Below are positions 51,145-62,634 of a DNA stretch of 64,000 nucleotides, in pieces (positions within the stretch are counted from its first letter, which is position 1; each line of letters begins with the position of its first letter). Source of the stretch: Ryuthela nishihirai (Eukaryota > Arthropoda > Arachnida > Araneae > Heptathelidae). The notes below the pieces were generated by a model. The model worked only from the letters and a program-made list of their open reading frames with translations, was not told the DNA's origin and searched no databases. A program made the translations under genes and the position numbers. The stretch lies in assembly GCA_038380435.1 (NCBI GenBank), contig JAWZYU010000020.1, positions 38,596,307 to 38,660,306 of the forward strand, in the 5' to 3' direction.

Positions 51145-51525
51145 GGGGCGGGGGTGGCTCAGTCGGTAGCGCGCCAGGTACGTAATCTGTAGTTCTCAGG
51201 TTCGAGTCCCAGCTGGGTCAGCGTTGAGATTTATCTCCGCAAAATTCCCCGCCCTGCCCACGGTCAGTAGGGGACACCGATGGGCTTGGAAAGGCCGCCG
51301 TCAGTCGGATGGGACGTTAAGCCGTGGCCCCGTGTGCGGGAGAGCCATACCGTGCACGTTAAAGAACACGCAGGATGCCTTGACGGGAGACTACCATCTG
51401 TCTCCCAACAGCTGTTCCAGTTGGTTCCATCCCCCCAACCTTCTCTGAGCCTTCGGGGTCCATGTGACCTGGCCATTTAGTCCATGGTGTGCAAAAAAGT
51501 GCCGCTCAGAGGTAAAACAACCCAA
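51145..51525 (+). repeat. SINE-A, full length, with 10-bp TSD
   Basis: The TSD ccctattact is at 51135-51144 and 51526-51535. Confidence 0.95.
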
Positions 51526-51535
51526 CCCTATTACT

Positions 51536-52370
51536 CATTGTTGCCAATTGAGCAGTTTGATAATTAAAGTTATCAAATTTGAAAGCCGAACAGATGCCTA
51601 AATTTCGCAATAGCTATTAGCTCCTATTTTTTTAATGCTGTTTTACTTTGTTTTAGCAATATTTAGCTACTGTTTCCAAAAGTGAGCAGTTTGGATGTTA
51701 GATAATGTAACTAATCAACAAATATCCTAACTGATTAACTGTATGGTTCACAGAAACTGAGTAGTTTGCGAGCTGTGGAGATATGTCTTTTTATAGTGCT
51801 GTCAATTCAAAATTACCAATAAGGATATTTCGTCTTACGTGAAGGCTTAAATTTCGAAAGTTAACTCTAAAAAACACTATGTACTGCACGCGATTGCTAT
51901 GCATGACAAATTTATAATTTTAAATTAAAAAACGTATTTCAATAGTTCATTTCTTCACTCTTTTATAGGAGAAAAGTTGATTTGTTGCAGTGATAAAGAA
52001 TCAAATGGAAATAAAATTATTATTATTATTTTTCAAATTAAATCAAAGTTTATTATATTTATGCAGATGAACAAAGAATATATATATTTGTATATTTACG
52101 CAGATGAACAAAATATTCATATATTTACTTGTGAAGTGATATTTATAGCTCAAGAGCAAAAACTCGTCTAGATTAAAACAGTAAGTATTAAGTTTTATCT
52201 TTAAAGCAACAATGAATATATATATAGATTTAATTTCTTAAGACAAAAAAAAATAAGTAAAAATTACATGATTTCAAATTATTGTAAATTTCTAATATTT
52301 TACAGATAATCCTTCAGTATATACACTGTTGTATTATATTATTATGATGCAACGCATTAAGGGATTTAGC
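51536..52370. other. Unique AT-rich sequence
   Basis: Contains a short duplication (atgcagatgaacaaagaata near 52061 and acgcagatgaacaaaatatt near 52099). No gene is recognised. Confidence 0.45.
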
Positions 52371-54260
52371 ATTGTTCCTGTAGTGAAGGTTGGATGCATC
52401 AATCGATTTAACATTGTTTCTTATAGTGATGACTGAACGCATTAATGGATTTGACATTGTTCCTATAGTTGACGGTCGGACGCATCAATCGATTTAACAT
52501 TGTTTCTTATAGTGATGACTGAACGCATTAATGGATTTGATATTGTTCCTATAGTGACGGTCGGACGCGTCAATCGATTTAACATTGTTTCTTATAGTGA
52601 TGATGAACGCATTAATGGATTTGACATTATTCCTATAGTGACGGTCGGACGCATCAATCGATTTAACATTGCTTCTTATAGTGATGACTGAACGCATTAA
52701 TGGATTTGACATTGTTCCTATAGTGACGGTCGGACGCATCAATCGATTTAACATTGTTCCTTATAGTGATGACTGAACGCATTAATGGATTTGACATTGT
52801 TCCTATAGTGACGGTCGGACGCATCAATCGATTTAACATTGTTTCTTATAGTGATGACTGAACGCATTAATGGATTTGACATTGTTCCTATAGTGACGGT
52901 TGGACGCATCAATCGATTTAACATTGTTTCTTATAGTGATGACTGAACGCATTAATGGATTTGACATTGTTCCTATAGTGACGGTCGGACGCGTCAATCG
53001 ATTTAACATTGTTCCTTATAGTGATGATTGACGCATTAATGGATTTAGCATTGTATCTCGAATGATGGGAATGCATTGATGGATTTAGCATTGTATCTCG
53101 AATGATGGGAATGCATTGATGGATTTGACATTGCTCTATACAATGGTGATGGAACGCATTAATGATTTAACATTGTTCCTTGTAATGACGGTCGGACGCA
53201 TCAATCAATTTAACATTGTTCCTTATAGTGATGATTGAACGCATTAATGGATTTAGCATTGTATCTCGCATGAAGGGAATGCATTGATGGATTTGACATT
53301 GCTCTATACAATGGTGATGGAACGCATTAATTATTTAACATTGTTCCTTGTAGTGACGGTCGGACGCATCAATCGATTTAACATTGTTCCTTATAGTGAT
53401 GATTGAACGCATTAATGGATTGAGCATTGTATCTCGCATGATGGGAATGCATTGATGGATTTGACGTTGCTCTATACAATGGTGATGGAACGCATTAATG
53501 ATTTAACATTGTTCCTTGTAGTGACGGTCGGACGCATCAATCGATTTAACATTGTTCCTTATAGTGATGATTGAACGCATTAATGGATTTAGCATTGTAT
53601 CTCGCATGATGGGAATGTATTGATGGATTTGACATTGCTCTATACAATGGTGATGGAACGCATTAATGATTAACATTGTTGACACATTGAATTGTGTGTG
53701 AATTGTGTGTGAAATGTGTCATTGTTGACACATTGACACATTGTTTCACACATTTATGATTTAACATTGTTCCTTGTAGTGACGGTCGGACGCATCAATC
53801 GATTTAACATTGTTCCTTATAGTGATGATTGAACGCATTAATGGATTTAGCATTGTATCTCGAATGATGGGAATGCATTGATGGATTTGACATTGCTCTA
53901 TACAATGGTGATGGAACGCATTAATGATTTAACATTGTTCCTTGTAGTGACGGTCGGACGCATCAATCGATTTAACATTGTTCCTTATAGTGATGATTGA
54001 ACGCATTAATGGATTTAGCATTGTATCTCGCATGATGGGAATGTATTGATGGATTTGACGTTGCTCTATACAATGGTGATGGAACGCATTAATGATTTAA
54101 CGTTGTTTCTTGTAGTGACGGTCGGACGCATCAATCGATTTAAGGTTGTTCCATATAGTGGTGATGGAATGCATTGATGGATCTCACATTATTTCTAGTG
54201 GTGATGATGGAACACATTAATGTGTTTATCATTTTTCCTTGTAGTGGTGGTTATGGAACA
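52371..54260. repeat. Minisatellite with 42-bp subunits, 85- and 168-bp higher-order units
   Basis: The basic subunit is about 42 bp (gaacgcattaatggatttga plus cattgttcctatagtgacgg). Up to about 53030, two subunit types alternate in an 85-bp unit. From about 53040, four types form a 168-bp unit, seen in exact 168-bp spacing of gattgaacgcattaatggat (53233, 53401, 53569; 53827, 53995). A 90-bp patch of cacattg/tgtgtc motifs interrupts at about 53688-53755. Outer units are more diverged. Frames through it are meaningless. Confidence 0.93.
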
Positions 54261-54544
54261 CATTAATGGATTTAACATAGTTTTTTATGGGGAAAATCAA
54301 TCCAACTTAGGAACATTCAGCTTTCTAACACATTTACAGGTATAATTAAGTTCGTCGGAAGTGTTCGCCTGTACTGATGCATTGTGAGACATGTAGAAAT
54401 GTCGAGATGTAAGAGGAGATTAGGAAGAGGATTGGGAAGTTAGAAAATTGATAGACTAAGGAAATTGGCAATCTATGGCAAAATCAAAATTCATCTGCGA
54501 TTTCCTTTTTTGCTATTCTAAATATTATGGTGAAATAGCTCATC

Positions 54545-54725
54545 ACATTGGGAAGGTGACCTATTGGAACATTGGTAGGTGTCAGATGTTAGTTATCCTT
54601 CAAGACTTAAATGTGTAGAGTGTATGTGACTGCCTTGATCACGACCATGACTTATAATCGATTCCGACGAGCGGAGATGTTTCATGCCAATCGATGTAGC
54701 TTCTCACGCTAATATCGGATAAAAA
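54545..54725 (-). repeat. SINE-A remnant, very diverged
   Basis: gggaaggtgacctattggaa, ccttcaagacttaaatgtgt, acgaccatgacttataatcg and gccaatcgatgt follow minus-strand SINE-A order. Confidence 0.5.
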
Positions 54726-55725
54726 AAAAGATAAAATTTCATTGCTTTTTAACATTAAGAACAGAAAAAGAAAGGGTAAAACTTTAATGCATTTTAACTT
54801 TAAGAGCGGATAAAGCAAAGAAAAATTCAAATTCTTTTCTCACTAAGGATGAATGAAGGGTAAAACTTCAGTGCTTTTTACGCTAAGGACGGACCGCTGA
54901 AGGTAAAACTTGAATGCGTTTTCACACTTAAGATGGATTAAAGAAGGGTTGGGTTGTTTTACCTGTGAGCGGCACTTTTTTGCACACCATGGGCTAAATG
55001 GCCAGGTCACATGGACCCCGAAGGCTCAGAGAAGGTTGGGGGAGGGGACCCACTGGAACAGCTGTTGGGAGACAGATGGTAGCCTCCCGTCAAGGCCATC
55101 AAGCGTGTTCTTTAACGTGCACAGGGTATGGCTCTCCCGCACACGGGGCCACAACTTAACGTCCCATCCGACGGACGGCGGCTTTTCCAAGTCCATCGGT
55201 GTCCCCTACTGACTGTGGGCAGGGCGGGGAATTTTGCGGAGATAAATCTCAACGCTGACCCAGCTGGGACTCGAACCTGGGAACTATAGATTACGAGCCT
55301 GGCGCGCTACCGACTGAGCCACCCCCGCCCCCATTAAAGAAAGGTAAAACTGAATGCTGTTTTATACTAAAAGTGGTTTGGAGGAGAGTAAAACTTCAAT
55401 GAGTTTTCCCAAAAAAGGTGGATTGAAGAAGGGACAAACTACAACGAGTTGTTACACTAAGGATGGATTGAAGAATGGGAAAAATTCAGGTATTTTTACG
55501 ATAAGTGGCTGAATAAAGGGAAAGAGAATTTTTTTTCTACTAAGGGCAAGTTATAAAAAGGCCAAAATGTCAATGCACTTACATACTAAATGTAAATAAA
55601 GAAGGGGTAGAACTTCAATGTGTTCTAACACTAAAAGTGAAGTATAAGAGAAGACTTTTCAATGTGTTTTCCCACTAAGGATGGACGAAGAAAGAAAAAA
55701 ACTTTAATACAGAGAGAGAGAAGAA
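54726..55725. repeat. Degenerate array of about 48 bp, split by SINE-A
   Basis: Units of the type gaagggtaaaacttcaatgc plus gttttcacactaaggatgga occur before and after the SINE-A (54946-55332). About twelve units are recognisable, with decreasing similarity to the right. Confidence 0.75.
54946..55332 (-). repeat. SINE-A, full length, with 9-bp TSD
   Basis: The TSD attaaagaa is at 54937-54945 and 55333-55341, within the 48-bp array. Confidence 0.95.
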
Positions 55726-56660
55726 ATATTGAGTATAGAAAGAGAATGAGAACCATGTCTTCACTGGATCTTCGGCATTAAATGGAAACAGAAAAATAAA
55801 TGATGATTACGTTTCGTAATATTCATTGGATTAGACTCTTCTATCTACTTTTATGATTTTTAGTTTCTGCTAACTACTTAGGTTGCCAACCTTTTGTTCC
55901 TCTTTTCTCGAGTAAAACTTTTTTCTTCTTCCCTCGAAGAGTCTCGCAAAAAATGTTTTTTTTTTTACGTATAAAAACTTGTGGCCCATAGCATCTGAAG
56001 CATTTTATCATGTAGTAACAAAAAACTTTCTAGAATCTTTTTCTTCCTTAGGTGATTAGATTAATGAGTGATGATTAATTATAATCTAAACCACCTTCGC
56101 TCCCCCCCCCCTTCATTTTATTTCCGGTTGTGAGCAACGTTAACTTCCTAGCAACTGAGGCCTTGTGTTTGAATAAATGAGAATGTGCGTTGGACACGTG
56201 TATCCGCACCAATTGGTTCTCCTTCATGTAATGCTTCGTCATTAGCAAAAAAAAAAAATGCCTAGATTACAAAATGATTAATGTGCTTCAGAATGGGGTA
56301 AAAATAAGATAATTAAATAAACTTTTCTTCAAATTATTTAGGTGTTTTTAATAGGTTTGTAAATATCTCTGAGTTGCCCTTTTTCCACACCTAAAATACT
56401 AATGTCCGAATCTGTTAATGGCCAAATGTTTAGGTCATAAGGACCCCAAGAACGTTTTCTGTTTGATTGTTATTGAGAGATAATGAAAGACTTCCGTCAG
56501 TGTTATCTACAGCACTTTTTTTAAACCTACACGAAATATATCTATTCTACCCCCCCTCCCCCCGTCCCACGGCTGAATCTGATGTAGAGCGGCCATTCTA
56601 AGATCATGGCAGTTGGATTCTCAAGGGAGGGGTTCTGTAGGGGAGATCATCTCCTCCAAA
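55726..56660. other. Unique sequence with C- and A-runs
   Basis: Homopolymers at about 56101, 56250 and 56549. A faint SINE-A trace (aatggccaaatgtttaggtc) near 56420. No gene is recognised. Confidence 0.4.
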
Positions 56661-56672
56661 GGCTAAGAGAAG

Positions 56673-56971
56673 AGTTGGGTTGGGTTGTTTCACCTCTGAG
56701 CGGCACTTTTTTGCACACCATGGGCTAAATGGCCAGGTCACATGGACCCCGAAGGCTCAGAGAAGGTTGGGGGAGGGGACCCACTGGAACAGCTGTTGGG
56801 AGACAGATGGTAGCCTCCCGTCAAGGCCATCCAACGTGTTCTTTAACGTGCACAGGGTACGGCTCTCCCGCACACGGGCCACGGCTTAACGTCCCATACG
56901 ACGGACAGCGGCCTTTACAAGCCCATCGGTGTCCCCTACTGACCGTGGGCAGGGCGGGGAATTTTGCGGAT
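56673..56971 (-). repeat. SINE-A, 5'-truncated, with 10-bp TSD
   Basis: Truncated at gaattttgcgga. The TSD ctaagagaag is at 56663-56672 and 56972-56981. Confidence 0.93.
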
Positions 56972-56981
56972 CTAAGAGAAG

Positions 56982-58530
56982 GAGTACGATTCATTGCGTA
57001 GTTCCATTAAGTTCTGTTTTTGAGATTTGCTCATTGCTCTCCCCCCCCCCCTTTCCAAAATAACACGTAGTTCCTTAGATCGTTCCTGGATCATGGATAC
57101 CCGTAGTGTTACCGATGAGAACAGAGGAAATATAAAAGCGGGGACAGTGAGGGTTAATGGAGAACATCTAAAAAAGAGGTTCAAACCTGGGAATATCAAG
57201 TTTCGAACTTTTTTGCCTTATCGACTGAATCAACTCCCACCCCTCGTGATCTTGAACCTTATCAATTTGCGTTTGCCATAGAAAATCGTCGTTCATAACC
57301 ACATTTTCCACGATAAAAAATCTTAAATTCAGTGCTCTATTTAATGTCATCATTAAAACACTATTTGCTGAAAAATATAAACGACAGAAGCAGGATGGTA
57401 ATATTTAAAAATTCTCTTCATTTTTTTTACATTTTCATCTCGCTCTGTCTCCCTTTAGATGGCGATTGCCATTAAATATTTGGCTTTAATGAGGGCTGAG
57501 TTATATCAAATGTTTTCCCATTAACAATGATGAAATGTTCATTGATTTAATTCCTTAATGAAAAATTCTCTCTCCTGGGCACGAAGGCCGCATTTCGCCT
57601 GTGTGAGATGTGTTCCTTTCCTACATTTAAAATATTCCAAGAGTAACAGTTCTCACATTTTGACAGATGAAAATTTGTTTTTTCGCGATACATCGCTTTT
57701 TATATCCCATGCGTTGTTTTTTTTATGGATCGAATCTACAGTCATTAGTTTTTTGCGACTGTTATCCTGTAATAAAAAACTTTAACCGAAGGATTTCAAC
57801 CAACACATTCTTCAGTTGATTCTATTGACTTATCAAGTTGTTTAATAATATATTTGAAATGTGTTTTGGCGCTGATTTGATTAGTTTGTACATTTCATAC
57901 AATGCTGCTCTTTGGAAAGGCAGTCAATGTTTCTGAAACGTTTCATGAACACATTTCATATTCGAAATGGCGATGTTTTAATAAACTAATTTCGAAACAT
58001 ATTCCATTAATGGTAGTATTATTCTCCAGAGAGAAGATTGAATCAAATTTTCTTCATATTTTTTTTTGTTCTGAGGGAAGAAAACGGAGTTATTCACTTG
58101 CAAATTAGAAAAGACTGAAACTGAAGATTGAATTAACGTTTTTCGAGAGCAAAATTACCCACAGATAGAAAGCATATCAACTTATCTTCTGAGTAAGGGA
58201 ATGATAATGAAAAATAAATTATATCATAGATTTTTTTTTTGTTTAAATTTAGCAGTTTTTATATTGTTTATCTTTTTGTTTTATTTCATTTCTTGCATTC
58301 AGTGTTTAGTCTCTTTGGGAAACCTTTAAACATGAAGAAGATCCTTCATTCCTATCCGATGGGAATATCTGCAACGTTGAATTGAGACTGTAAATCAAAC
58401 ATCTTTAATATTTTCCCGAAGTGAATCTTTGTCATTTCAGGCAACTTTTGTTTTTACATAGGGCTGCTTTGAAACAAATCATGATCATTGTTCATTCTAA
58501 TGCAAAGGCTGATGTTTCAGTCTTACCTTT
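56982..58530. other. 1.5 kb mostly unique, one SINE-A head trace
   Basis: 57173-57245 (gaggttcaaacctgggaata, atcgactgaatcaactccca) is the minus-strand head of a decayed SINE-A. Elsewhere no recognised repeat or gene. A C-run lies at about 57041. Confidence 0.45.
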
Positions 58531-58531
58531 G

Positions 58532-59393
58532 AGCTGGTGGATTGTTTTATCTCTGAGCGACACTTTTTTGAACACAATAGGGTTAATGGGGTCACAAAGA
58601 CCTCGAAGGTTGAGAGAAAGTTGGGGGAAAAGGTCCCACTGGACAGCTGTTAGGAAACAGATGGAAATCTCCCGTCAAGGCCATCCAGCATGTTCTTTAA
58701 CGTGCACATGGTATGGCTCTCTTGCGGCCTTCTTTAACATGCACATGGTATGGCTCTCTTGCGGCCTTCTTTAACGTGCACATGGTATGGCTCTCTTGCG
58801 GCCTTCTTTAACATGCACATGATATGGCACTCTTGCGGCCTTCTTTAACGTGCACATGGTATGGCTCTCTTGCGGCCTTCTTTAACGTGCACATGGTATG
58901 GCTCTCTTGCGGCCTTCTTTAACGTGCACATGGTATGGCTCTCTTGCGGCCTTCTTTAACATGCACATGGTATGGCACTCTTGCGGCCTTCTTTAACGTG
59001 CACATGGTATGGCTCTCTTGCGGCCTTCTTTAACGTGCACATGGTATGGCTCTCTGCGGCCTTCTTTAACGTGCACATGGTATGGCTCTCTTGCGGCCTT
59101 CTTTAACGTGCACATGGTATGGCTCTCTTGCGGCCTTCTTTAACGTGCACATGGTATGGCTCTCTTGCGGCCTTCTTTAACGTGCACATGGTATGGCTCT
59201 CTTGCGGCCTTCTTTAACGTGCACATGGTATGGAAGGCGGCCTTTCCAAGCCCATCGGTGTCCCATACTGACTGAGAGCAGGGTGAGTGTCTTGGGGAGA
59301 TAAATCTCAACGCTGACCCAAGTAGAAATCGAACCTGAGAACTGCAGATTACGAGCCTGGCGCACTACCGACTGACCCAATCCCCGCTCTCCT
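58532..59393 (-). repeat. SINE-A containing a 37-bp minisatellite
   Basis: 58532-58690 is the tail and distal body, and 59233-59393 the proximal body and head (gaacctgagaactgcagat, taccgactgacccaatcccc). Between them lies the expanded array described next. The SINE parts join the array in phase, so the array grew inside this copy. Confidence 0.9.
58691..59235. repeat. 37-bp minisatellite made of a SINE-A segment, about 15 units
   Basis: The unit ttctttaacgtgcacatggt plus atggctctcttgcggcc repeats with 37-bp spacing. It is the minus-strand SINE-A segment ttctttaacgtgcacagggt plus atggctctcccgc with the end shortened. Units are nearly identical (acg/aca variants; one unit lacks a T). Confidence 0.95.
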
Positions 59394-59439
59394 TTTAGCA
59401 GTACATGTTAATATGCTAACAGCATTCACAAAAAGAGTT

Positions 59440-59985
59440 AAGATGATTTTTAATTAAGAATAGTTAAAAAAAGATTTTTATTTAAGCTAGTTTTCAGAAT
59501 AGTAGTTATGAATTTTTTCATTTAAGCTAGAATATAGACGAATAACTAAGAAGGTATTTAAAAAGTTAACTTTCAAAGAATAGTTAAAAAAGTTTTTAGT
59601 AAGGTAGCTTTCAGAAGAATAGTTAAGAAAATGTTTAGTAAGGTAACTTTTAGAAGAATAGTTAAGAAAATGTTTAGTAAGGTAACTTTTAGAAGAATAG
59701 TTAAGAAAATGTTTAGTAAGTTAACTTTTAGAAGAGTATTTAAGAAAATGTTTAGTAAGTTAACTTTTAGAAGAGTATTTAAGAAAATGTTTAGTAAGTT
59801 AACTTTTAGAAGAATAGATAAGAAAATGTTTAGTAAGGTAGCTTTTAGAAGAATAGTTAAGAATATTTTTTAGTAAGGTAGCTTTTAGAAGAATAGTTAA
59901 GAGATTTTTAGTAAGGTAGTTTTTAAAAGAATAGTTGTTTTTTTAGTGTGGTAGCTGTTAGAAGAATAGTTTTTTTAAAACTAAA
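59440..59985. repeat. 39-bp tandem array, AT-rich
   Basis: The unit agaagaatagttaagaaaat plus gtttagtaaggtaactttt repeats with 39-bp spacing, best preserved at 59620-59900 and degenerate to the left. Since 39 is a multiple of three it gives an open frame with a 13-residue period, which I regard as a by-product. Its origin is unclear. Confidence 0.9.
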
Positions 59986-60048
59986 AATGCTAACATTTCT
60001 TTTTGTAGTCGATTAAGCTTTTCATTATAGAGTGCTTTCATTAATGAT

Positions 60049-60720
60049 GCGGGGGGGGGGGGCACAATCGGAAGTGCGCTAGGCTCGTAATCTGATATTC
60101 TCAGGTTTTAGTCTCAACTCTATCAGCGTTAAGATTTATGCTTCGTGTACAAGGGAAACTAAGACTTTGTGAAGGTTGAAAATCACTTGCTGGATGAGAA
60201 GTAGCTTTGTGAACAAAGTAACTAAGACTTTGTGATGGTTAAAAATCATCTCCTGAATGAAAGTTATGTACAAGGAAACTAATACTCTGTGAAGGGGGAA
60301 ATTTTCTTGCTGGATGAAATTGGCTTTGTGTGCAAGGAAATTAATTCTTTATAGAGATTAAAAGTTACCTGCTGGATGTAAAGAAGCTTTATGTACAAGG
60401 AAACTAAGACTTTGTGAAGCTTGAAAATCACCTGCTGGATATCGCGGCTATATATATATAAAGAACTAATACTTTCTGAAAGTTGAAAGTAACTTGTTGA
60501 ATAGACGTAATTTCGTGTGCAAAGGAGATTCATAGTTGGTGAGTTCAAAAAGAATCTTCTGGATCAGTTAGTTTCACGTACAAAGAGATTCATGCTTCGT
60601 GAAAGTTAAAAAGAACCTGCTAGATGGCCTTAAGGTGAGACTTTGATCCAATAAATCCACTTATTCAATCCTGCATTAAAACTTGGGGTCCTTGAGACCT
60701 TGTAATTAAGTTTATTATGC
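60049..60720 (+). repeat. SINE-A containing a 60-bp tandem array
   Basis: The head (G-run, cacaatcggaagtgcgctag, ctcgtaatctgatattctca) and first body words (cagcgttaagatttatg) are at 60049-60140. The distal body (aagaacctgctagatggcct to cttggggtccttgagacctt) is at 60610-60710. Between lie about eight degenerate units. Confidence 0.8.
60140..60625. repeat. About 60-bp degenerate array derived from the SINE-A gctggatgg region
   Basis: Units such as aaggaaactaagactttgtg plus aagcttgaaaatcacctgct plus ggatg recur at 60157, 60220, 60278, 60340, 60400, 60455, 60520 and 60580 (approximate). Each contains the SINE-A phrase for gttaaagaacacgctggatg in altered form. Confidence 0.75.
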
Positions 60721-62230
60721 AAAACAATATGTACAATTCAATGAGAAAATAATAATATACGAGACTATAAATTAAAGCAATCTCTCTTATGACGCTTGAT
60801 TTTTATCACTAAGTATTTTCACGAAATTGCCCTTATCTTTATGCTACTTAATTACTTTGAATGTATAGTAAATCATTGGTCCAATGGATCAGATATAAGA
60901 ATAGTGCAAGTTTCTGAATCACCAAACAGAATACTCCGTAAAAACTTTTTCATATTGATAAGAATTTTCTGAAGCATAACGAACAGATTATTCTTTGTTT
61001 CCTGCAAGTGTAGTTTGTTAAAGTACAGTAACAATTAAGCCGTACAATAAACAAGAAAAAAGGAAATAAAAGTGTGCTTTGAGTAGAAACACAAATTATC
61101 GTTTCCAAAAAAGGACTTTACTAATGCATTTGTCATTGTCAGAGAGTATCGTATATCAGCACGCCCTAACATAATCCATCAGTGCCTGCCTTTCAAATAC
61201 CATTATTTTCTGCCTTGAACTGAAACCAGGTCTACATTTTGGGCGTTTTTTTTCAGGTCGAAATTCCCTTGTTAGTGTATCTGATGAAAATACAACCTTT
61301 GTTTCTTTTTCGTCTCTGGCCGAATCTTACGCTGTTAATCCTTGCAGACGCATGCAGCGGAGAGAAGAAAACTTCCGTGATGTAATATGAGGAAAAGGAA
61401 ACAACGAAAGTCATTCAGAAGAAAACAAATACAAGAAAAGTGGATAATATTTTATGTCTGTTGAAGTTTCTTGACATCGAGGATTGCGCATGCGTCCTGG
61501 GAGGCTCAAAGCAAGAACATTAGATTCGGAGAACGGAGGTTATTATTCATGAAGGTCATTTGTCACAATCTAGGCAATGGCAGCAGCTTTCGTACGCTAT
61601 TTCCCATTTTCTGGCCATTTAATATTCTGATCAGTTGTCCCTGGCAAAGACAGACAGGCACGCACACACACACACGTGCTGCAAGAGCTGAAATGGAGTG
61701 AGATGAGGATAAAGAATAGAAGAGCAAGAGGAGTACATTTTGCTTGAGCAGATGTTAGTTGAGTGGGGAGATAGAAAGAAAATTTATGGAGCAAATAATG
61801 GTTAGTGAGAATTTATCAGATCTAGAAATTCGAGTGTTATCCGGTTTCCTAAACATGAGTAGACTTTATAAGAATGAAATTGCAAATAGATTTAAGTCTT
61901 AGTGGGGTCTAAAGAAAAAAAAGAGGAACTGGTTTGAGGACCTTATTTTTTAGTACAAAGATGTATGAACGAAATTTATATTTATTTAGCAATGGTATGT
62001 AAATGATATTGATACGCCATATTTAAATATTTATTAATATGATGTCATTCCTTAAGTAGAGTCAGAAAAATTTAATAATCGGAATGGAGGAGAAAATGTA
62101 ATAAACATATTTTGCAAAATTATTTTTTTCAAATACCAATAGAAAGGATGGGAGAAAAACATGCATTACACTGTTTTGGGTGAAGCCTATGAAGGATAGC
62201 CATACCCTATGCACTCATTGAATTCCCAAA
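60721..62230. other. 1.5 kb without recognised repeats
   Basis: AT-rich ends with a more balanced centre (61200-61750) that holds a short CA run. Frames of about 65-75 codons have no motif I recognise. Confidence 0.45.
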
Positions 62231-62242
62231 TATTCAATCAGA

Positions 62243-62622
62243 GTTGGGTTGGGTTGTTTTACCTCTGAGCGGCACTTTTTTGCACACAATGGGCTAAAGG
62301 CCAGGTCACATGAACCCCGAGGGCTCAGAGAAGGTTGCGGGAGGGGACCCACTGGAACAGCTGTTGGGAGACAGATGGTAGCCTCCCGTCAAGGCCATCC
62401 AGCACGTTAAAGAACACGCTTTCGTGTTCTCCCGCACACGGGGCCACGGCTTAACGTCCCATCCGACGGACGGCGGCCTTTCCAAGCCCATCGGTGTCCC
62501 CTACTGACCGTGGGCAGGGCGGGGAAATTTGCGGAGATAAATCTCAACGCTGACCCAGCTTGGACTCGAACCTGGGACTACAGATTACGAGTCTGGCGCG
62601 CTACCGACTGAGCCACCCCGCC
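62243..62622 (-). repeat. SINE-A, full length, with 12-bp TSD
   Basis: The TSD tattcaatcaga is at 62231-62242 and 62623-62634. In the body, gcacgttaaagaacacgctt is a short inverted patch relative to the family (cgtgttctttaacgtgc), probably a local inversion or template switch. Confidence 0.93.
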
Positions 62623-62634
62623 TATTCAATCAGA

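Noticed and set aside
52494..52754. Frames through the 42-bp minisatellite on both strands
   Set aside because: By-product of tandem DNA without stops; the frame is lost in neighbouring units.
59631..59873. 80-codon frame with a 13-residue repeat (FSKVTFRRIVKK)
   Set aside because: It is an open frame only because the 39-bp tandem unit is a multiple of three without stops. There is no start or gene context.
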